Below the pieces are notes generated by a model. It saw nothing but the letters and a program-made list of their open reading frames with translations, ran no database searches and was not told where the DNA came from. From DUZB01 sp963747555 (GTDB lineage Bacteria > Desulfobacterota > DSM-4660 > Desulfatiglandales > Desulfatiglandaceae): a DNA stretch of 64,000 bases. The translations under genes and the position numbers were made by a program. The stretch spans positions 62,001 to 126,000 of the forward strand of contig CAVVFZ010000023.1 of assembly GCA_963747555.1 (NCBI GenBank). Reading direction: 5' to 3'. Shown one piece after another: positions 60,250-64,000 of the stretch; the stretch's first letter is position 1, and every line of letters starts with the position of its first letter.

Positions 60250-62988
60250 ATGATTGCGCAAAAAGCCATACTCCTCTTGTCTTTCGGATATATCAGCCTT
60301 CTGTTTGCCATTGCCTTTTATGGAAGAAAACGGGCGGAAATCGGCAAAAGCATTATCAGCAATCCATATATTTACGCCCTGTCTCTTGCGGTATATTGCA
60401 CGGCCTGGACATTTTACGGCAGTGTGGGCGCCGCAAGCAGATCCGGGATTACCGGATTTTTAAATATTTATATCGGCCCGACCTTGACCATGATCCTGGG
60501 GTTTCCGGTCATAAGGAAGATCATTCGGATCAGCAAGGCAAACAAGATCACCTCCATTGCCGACTTTATTGCATCGCGTTATGGGAAAAGCTCAACCGTA
60601 GCAGGGGTTGTAACGATTATCGCCGTTCTTGGCATTGTCCCTTACATATCAGTCCAAATTAAAGCCATTTCCACAACATACCAGCTTTTAAGCAGCAGTT
60701 CCCAAATCGGCTCATCGACCCAGTTGCCACCACTGTTTCATGATACGGCGCTTTATGTGGCCTTGTTTTTAGCAGCCTTTGCCGTTCTTTTCGGTGCGAG
60801 GCATCTGGATGCCACGGAGCGTCATGAAGGCCTGGTGGCCGCCATCGCCTTTGAATCCATGGTTAAACTCCTGGCGTTCCTTTCCGTCGGGCTCTTTGTA
60901 ACCTATGGTATCTATAACGGCTTTGCGGACCTTTTTGAAAAATCCAGTGTCGTTCCCGGGATTAAAGAACTCTTTGTCATGGAAATGAATGCATCCGGGT
61001 TCTCGGGATGGTACGGCGGGTTGTTTTTATCCATGCTGGCGATTATTTTTCTTCCCCGACAGTTCCAGATGATCGTTGTGGAAAACGTGGATGAAAAACA
61101 TCTGAATAAGGCCATATGGCTCTTTCCCCTCTATCTGCTGCTCATCAATATTTTCGTCATCCCCATCGCGTTTGGCGGGCTGTTGAGTTTCCACGGGCAA
61201 AAGGTTGTGGACGCGGATTTTTTTGCGCTCATGCTTTTGTTGGCTGAACATCATAACGCGTTAACCCTGTTTGTATTTATCGGAGGGCTGTCCGCCGCGA
61301 CAGGAATGGTCATTGTTGAAACCATTGCCTTGTCCACAATGATCTGCAACGACCTTGTCATGCCGGTATTATTTCGACTGTCTGCATTCAAGCTCTCCCA
61401 GAGAAATGACTTAAGCAATCTTTTGCTGAATATCAGACGGGCCGCCATCCTTCTGGTTCTCATCCTGGGATATTTCTATTTCCATTTTGTGGTTAAATAT
61501 TATACACTTGTATCTATCGGCCTGATTTCATTCGCTGCGGTTGCACAATTTGGGCCGGCCATTATCGGGGGAATTTTCTGGAAGGGCGCCACCCGCGCGG
61601 GTGCATTATCCGGTCTGATAGCAGGATTTTTCATTTGGGCCTATACGCTTGTGTTGCCATCCCTTGCCCAGGCCCGGTTTCCCTTGGAAAGTCTTTTGAC
61701 CTACGGTCCATTCGGGATCGAACTATTGAAACCCCAGCAATTATTCGGGCTGGGCGCAAACCTTGAAGGATTCAACCAATACGCCCATACGGTATTCTGG
61801 AGCATGGTCTTTAATATCGGTCTGTTTTTCGGGGTATCCCTGTTTTCCAAACAGGATGAAGTGGAAAAGAAACAGGCCACTTTATTTGTGGATGTGTTCA
61901 AATATGCTGTGGAAGCGGAAAAATCCTCTTTCTGGAGGGCAACCGCTTCCGTGGGGGAATTAAAATCCATTCTTGAACGCTTTCTTGGAAAAGGTCGTAC
62001 CCATGAGGCCCTGGAGACGTACGCAAAGGACAATCACATTAACTTTGACCAGGAATTGACCGCGGACGCAGGTCTTGTCAGTTATACGGAAAAACTTCTG
62101 GCAGGGGCTATAGGATCGGCTTCCGCCCATGCCATGGTGACCTCGGTGGTCCAGGAAGAACCTCTGGGGGTCCATGATATCATGAGCATCCTTGATGAAA
62201 CCCAGCAGATTATTATTTACAGCCGGGAACTTGAATCAACCACCAGGGATCTTGCTGCGGCAAATGAACGGCTCAAAGAACTGGATCACCTGAAAAATGA
62301 ATTTATTTCCACGGTGACCCATGAACTTCGAACCCCTTTAACCTCCGTGAGGGCCTTGGCCGAGATCCTGCATTCAAATCCGGATTTGGATGCCGGCCGG
62401 CATCAAAAATTTTCCGGAATCATCATCACGGAAAGTGAAAGGCTGTCCAGGCTGATTAATGATGTCTTGAATTTTCAAAAGATCAAATCGGGTAAAATTC
62501 AATGGGAGTTTTCAAAAACCGATATTGGAGAGCTCATTGAAGACTCCGTGGCATCAACAAGCCAGCTCATCCATGACAATCATATTGATCTGAAATTGGA
62601 TCTTCCGGAAAAAAGAGTGCATGCGTCAGTGGATCGAGACCGTTTCATCCAGGTCATGATCAATCTGCTGTCCAATGCAGTGAAATTTTGTGACACGGAT
62701 CAGGGACGGATCGAAATCGGCTTATCAAGGGAACAGGATGTCATCCGTGTCTATGTAAAGGACAATGGAATCGGAATCAGTCCGGCGGACCAGGAGCTCA
62801 TCTTCGAGGAATTCAGGCAAATTAAGGATTCTTCCAAAAGAAGACCATTTGGGACAGGCGTTGGACTGACCATTACCAAGCATATAATTGAAGCGCATAA
62901 AGGGAAGATATGGGTGGAAAGTGAACTGGGAAAAGGGGCGAAGTTTGTGTTTACCATTCCGATACAACAGGATTTCGGTCCCTCATAA
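60250..62988 (+). CDS. Sodium/solute symporter-type sensor histidine kinase (CbrA-like)
   Basis: A 912-aa protein. The first ~570 residues are a SSS-family symporter domain with about 13 membrane segments (AWTFYGSVGAASRSGITGF, TSIADFIASRYGKSSTVAG, GALSGLIAGFFIWAYTLVL). After a linker with a coiled coil (~655-685: STTRDLAAANERLKELDHLK) come HisKA (STVTHELRTPLTSVRALAEI; His ~691) and HATPase_c (VMINLLSNAVKFC, VKDNGIGISP, GTGVGLTITKHI). It may sense solute transport or Na+ flux and phosphorylate the response regulator encoded 110 bp downstream. Substrate not identified. Confidence 0.94.
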   Translation: MIAQKAILLLSFGYISLLFAIAFYGRKRAEIGKSIISNPYIYALSLAVYCTAWTFYGSVGAASRSGITGFLNIYIGPTLTMILGFPVIRKIIRISKANKITSIADFIASRYGKSSTVAGVVTIIAVLGIVPYISVQIKAISTTYQLLSSSSQIGSSTQLPPLFHDTALYVALFLAAFAVLFGARHLDATERHEGLVAAIAFESMVKLLAFLSVGLFVTYGIYNGFADLFEKSSVVPGIKELFVMEMNASGFSGWYGGLFLSMLAIIFLPRQFQMIVVENVDEKHLNKAIWLFPLYLLLINIFVIPIAFGGLLSFHGQKVVDADFFALMLLLAEHHNALTLFVFIGGLSAATGMVIVETIALSTMICNDLVMPVLFRLSAFKLSQRNDLSNLLLNIRRAAILLVLILGYFYFHFVVKYYTLVSIGLISFAAVAQFGPAIIGGIFWKGATRAGALSGLIAGFFIWAYTLVLPSLAQARFPLESLLTYGPFGIELLKPQQLFGLGANLEGFNQYAHTVFWSMVFNIGLFFGVSLFSKQDEVEKKQATLFVDVFKYAVEAEKSSFWRATASVGELKSILERFLGKGRTHEALETYAKDNHINFDQELTADAGLVSYTEKLLAGAIGSASAHAMVTSVVQEEPLGVHDIMSILDETQQIIIYSRELESTTRDLAAANERLKELDHLKNEFISTVTHELRTPLTSVRALAEILHSNPDLDAGRHQKFSGIIITESERLSRLINDVLNFQKIKSGKIQWEFSKTDIGELIEDSVASTSQLIHDNHIDLKLDLPEKRVHASVDRDRFIQVMINLLSNAVKFCDTDQGRIEIGLSREQDVIRVYVKDNGIGISPADQELIFEEFRQIKDSSKRRPFGTGVGLTITKHIIEAHKGKIWVESELGKGAKFVFTIPIQQDFGPS

Positions 62989-63098
62989 TCGGGCGCAAGC
63001 GAACCGCTAATTGCCAAAAGCCAATTGCACTTTTAAGGAGACACGGTCCTTGATGTCGTAACGGGTCACTGCTTTAAATAGATCAGCGGGAGGAAATC

Positions 63099-63470
63099 AT
63101 GCCGAAAAAAATATTGATCGTTGACGATGAGCCCAATATCATTGTTCCCCTTGAGTTCCTGATGGAACAGAATAATTATGACGTCAAAGTGGCGGATACC
63201 GGGGAGAAAGCCATTGATCTTATTGAAAATTATAATCCGGATCTCATTCTCCTCGATATCATGCTGCCGGGGATGGACGGATATGAGGTCTGCCAGAAAA
63301 TCAAAATGAATCCCCACTTCAAGACCATGAAAATCATATTCCTTTCAGCCATGGCAAGAACCATTGATATCGCAAAAGGGATGGGGCTTGACGCGGATGA
63401 CTATATCACGAAGCCGTTTTCCAATTCCCATGTTGTGGCTCGTGTAAACGAGCTTTTAAAGGATGATTAA
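63099..63470 (+). CDS. Single-domain response regulator
   Basis: A 123-aa receiver: ILIVDDEPNIIVPLEFLM, phosphoacceptor in LILLDIMLPGMDGYEV, IFLSAMARTID with the switch residue, DDYITKPFSNSH with the conserved Lys. There is no output domain, so the signal goes to another protein or a relay. GGGAGG precedes the ATG. It is the likely partner of the symporter-kinase. MITE copy B starts 17 bp after its stop. Confidence 0.94.
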   Translation: MPKKILIVDDEPNIIVPLEFLMEQNNYDVKVADTGEKAIDLIENYNPDLILLDIMLPGMDGYEVCQKIKMNPHFKTMKIIFLSAMARTIDIAKGMGLDADDYITKPFSNSHVVARVNELLKDD

Positions 63471-63487
63471 TAGGGTACTATTCTCCG

Positions 63488-63741
63488 TATCCTATTTAAA
63501 TTTCCTGGCAGCGAAATACGGAATCAGGAAGCCATTCCGTCACGAGGTCCTTTTTGCTGCCGCATCTGATTCCTATGGCAGCACCGGCCCTTCTATGCTG
63601 GTACGGAAAAATGGATGGATAATAATAGCTTCCTTGTACCAGCCTAAAAGAACCTCTCCACGGTCGGTGGAGGTTTATCCAAGATGCAGCAGCAAAAAAG
63701 ACCTGGTGACTCCATTCGTACCATTGTTTTTGAATAAGATA
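63488..63741. mobile_element. MITE-like palindromic element, copy B (254 bp)
   Basis: The best-preserved copy. Terminal repeats are TATCCTATTTAAA at the left and, on the other strand from the right, TATCTTATTCAAA. CTATTCTCCG flanks both ends (63478-63487 and 63742-63751; matching extends to TACTATTCTCCG), as expected of a 10-bp target duplication. The inner arms share TTTTTGCTGCCGCATCTGAT and CAGCACCGGCCCTT with copies A, C and D. The length equals copy A. It lies between two convergent genes and has no coding capacity. Confidence 0.85.
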
Positions 63742-64000
63742 CTATTCTCCGATAAATTCTTTTGTTAAACGCATTTGAAGTAACTTTATCTTCTTGAGCA
63801 CTTCCTTTAACATTCTTTGTTCAATTTTAGAGAGTTTTTTGGGATTGATGTAATTATCCGGTTTCGCATTCTCCCCTAAAATCGCATTGATCTGCCGCAT
63901 AAACCGAAGCTGCAGTAAAAAACTATAGGCCTGTTCAATCTCGTTGTAATCGTCCCGGTCAAGCACACCCTTGTTGTATAGTTGATACAATCGGCTCTGC
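63742..64000 (-). CDS. C-terminal end of a DUF294-type (nucleotidyltransferase/CBS-associated) protein, cut by window edge
   Basis: The frame is open at the right window edge; the visible 85 residues are LYQLYNKGVLDRDDYNEIEQ, SFLLQLRFMRQINAI, KPDNYINPKKLSKIEQRMLKE and the end MRLTKEFIGE. That pattern (LRLR...Q, PDNYINPKxLSxxE) is the usual end of DUF294-C proteins, which combine cNMP/CBS sensors with a nucleotidyltransferase-like fold. The stop codon lies within the 10-bp duplication next to MITE copy B, so the insertion happened exactly at the gene's last codons without breaking it. Confidence 0.8.
   Translation of the reverse strand, partial: QSRLYQLYNKGVLDRDDYNEIEQAYSFLLQLRFMRQINAILGENAKPDNYINPKKLSKIEQRMLKEVLKKIKLLQMRLTKEFIGE

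Noticed and set aside
1..64000. CRISPR arrays or prophage
   Set aside because: No regularly spaced repeats, integrase, phage structural genes or cas genes were seen; the recurring sequences are palindromic elements at irregular distances.

Overview
The window looks like chromosomal DNA of an anaerobic Desulfobacterota (deltaproteobacterial) species, probably a sulfate reducer or syntroph of the Desulfobacterales type. The basis is family knowledge: an RnfB fused to a GltD-like flavoprotein, a corrinoid methyltransferase set with a RACo-type activator, two TRAP transporters, CooT, and many sensor kinases. No rRNA, CRISPR array, phage or complete transposon is visible. One tRNA gene (Arg, TCT) is present.

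Layout. (1) 1-14.5 kb, minus strand: a chemosensory operon. It holds an NtrC-type regulator, a probable sigma-54 promoter, a receiver-like protein, CheW, CheR-TPR, a second CheW, a periplasmic binding protein, a chemoreceptor, hybrid CheA, CheB, a receiver protein, a hybrid kinase and a response regulator cut by the window edge. A four-helix-bundle gene sits between cheA and cheB. (2) 14.5-18 kb: tRNA-Arg, an unknown 444-aa protein, a Sir2 deacylase, CooT and a small His-rich protein. (3) 18.2-23.6 kb: a glycogen operon (glgC, GH13 enzyme, glgP). (4) 23.9-31.6 kb: signalling and electron transfer, with a response regulator, two kinases, two cyclic-nucleotide-binding proteins (one fused to a 2Fe-2S domain) and the RnfB-GltD fusion. 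(5) 32.5-39.9 kb: a family-9 glycosyltransferase, phosphoglycerate kinase, a formyltransferase-like protein, Hsp20, a Lon-like protease, an eight-cysteine protein and a methyltransferase-like protein. (6) 39.9-50.1 kb: a corrinoid methyl-transfer locus. Divergent operons encode GntR - corrinoid protein - DUF3237 - TRAP - RACo on one side and MtrH-like - corrinoid protein - UroD-like on the other. (7) 50.3-58.4 kb: a second TRAP transporter, acyl-CoA ligase, FadR-like regulator, acyl-CoA dehydrogenase and TetR regulator. (8) 58.3-64 kb: a truncated adenylate cyclase, a symporter-histidine kinase with its partner response regulator, and the end of a DUF294-type protein.

How the genes work together. 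The che genes form a complete phosphorelay with its own periplasmic binding protein. The methyltransferase locus has all four parts of a bacterial O-demethylase-type system (two methyltransferases, corrinoid carriers, activator) plus dedicated uptake. It would pass methyl groups from an unidentified substrate to tetrahydrofolate. The neighbouring ligase and acyl-CoA dehydrogenase could process the imported or demethylated acid.

Two further features stand out. A family of palindromic MITE-like elements recurs: two 254-bp copies have matching terminal inverted repeats and flanking direct repeats, and there are degenerate and short derivatives. Separately, seven genes between 20.5 and 57.4 kb are broken by at least 14 single-base frameshifts, 13 of them apparent one-base insertions. 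I think sequencing or assembly error is more likely than gene decay, so I merge these genes.
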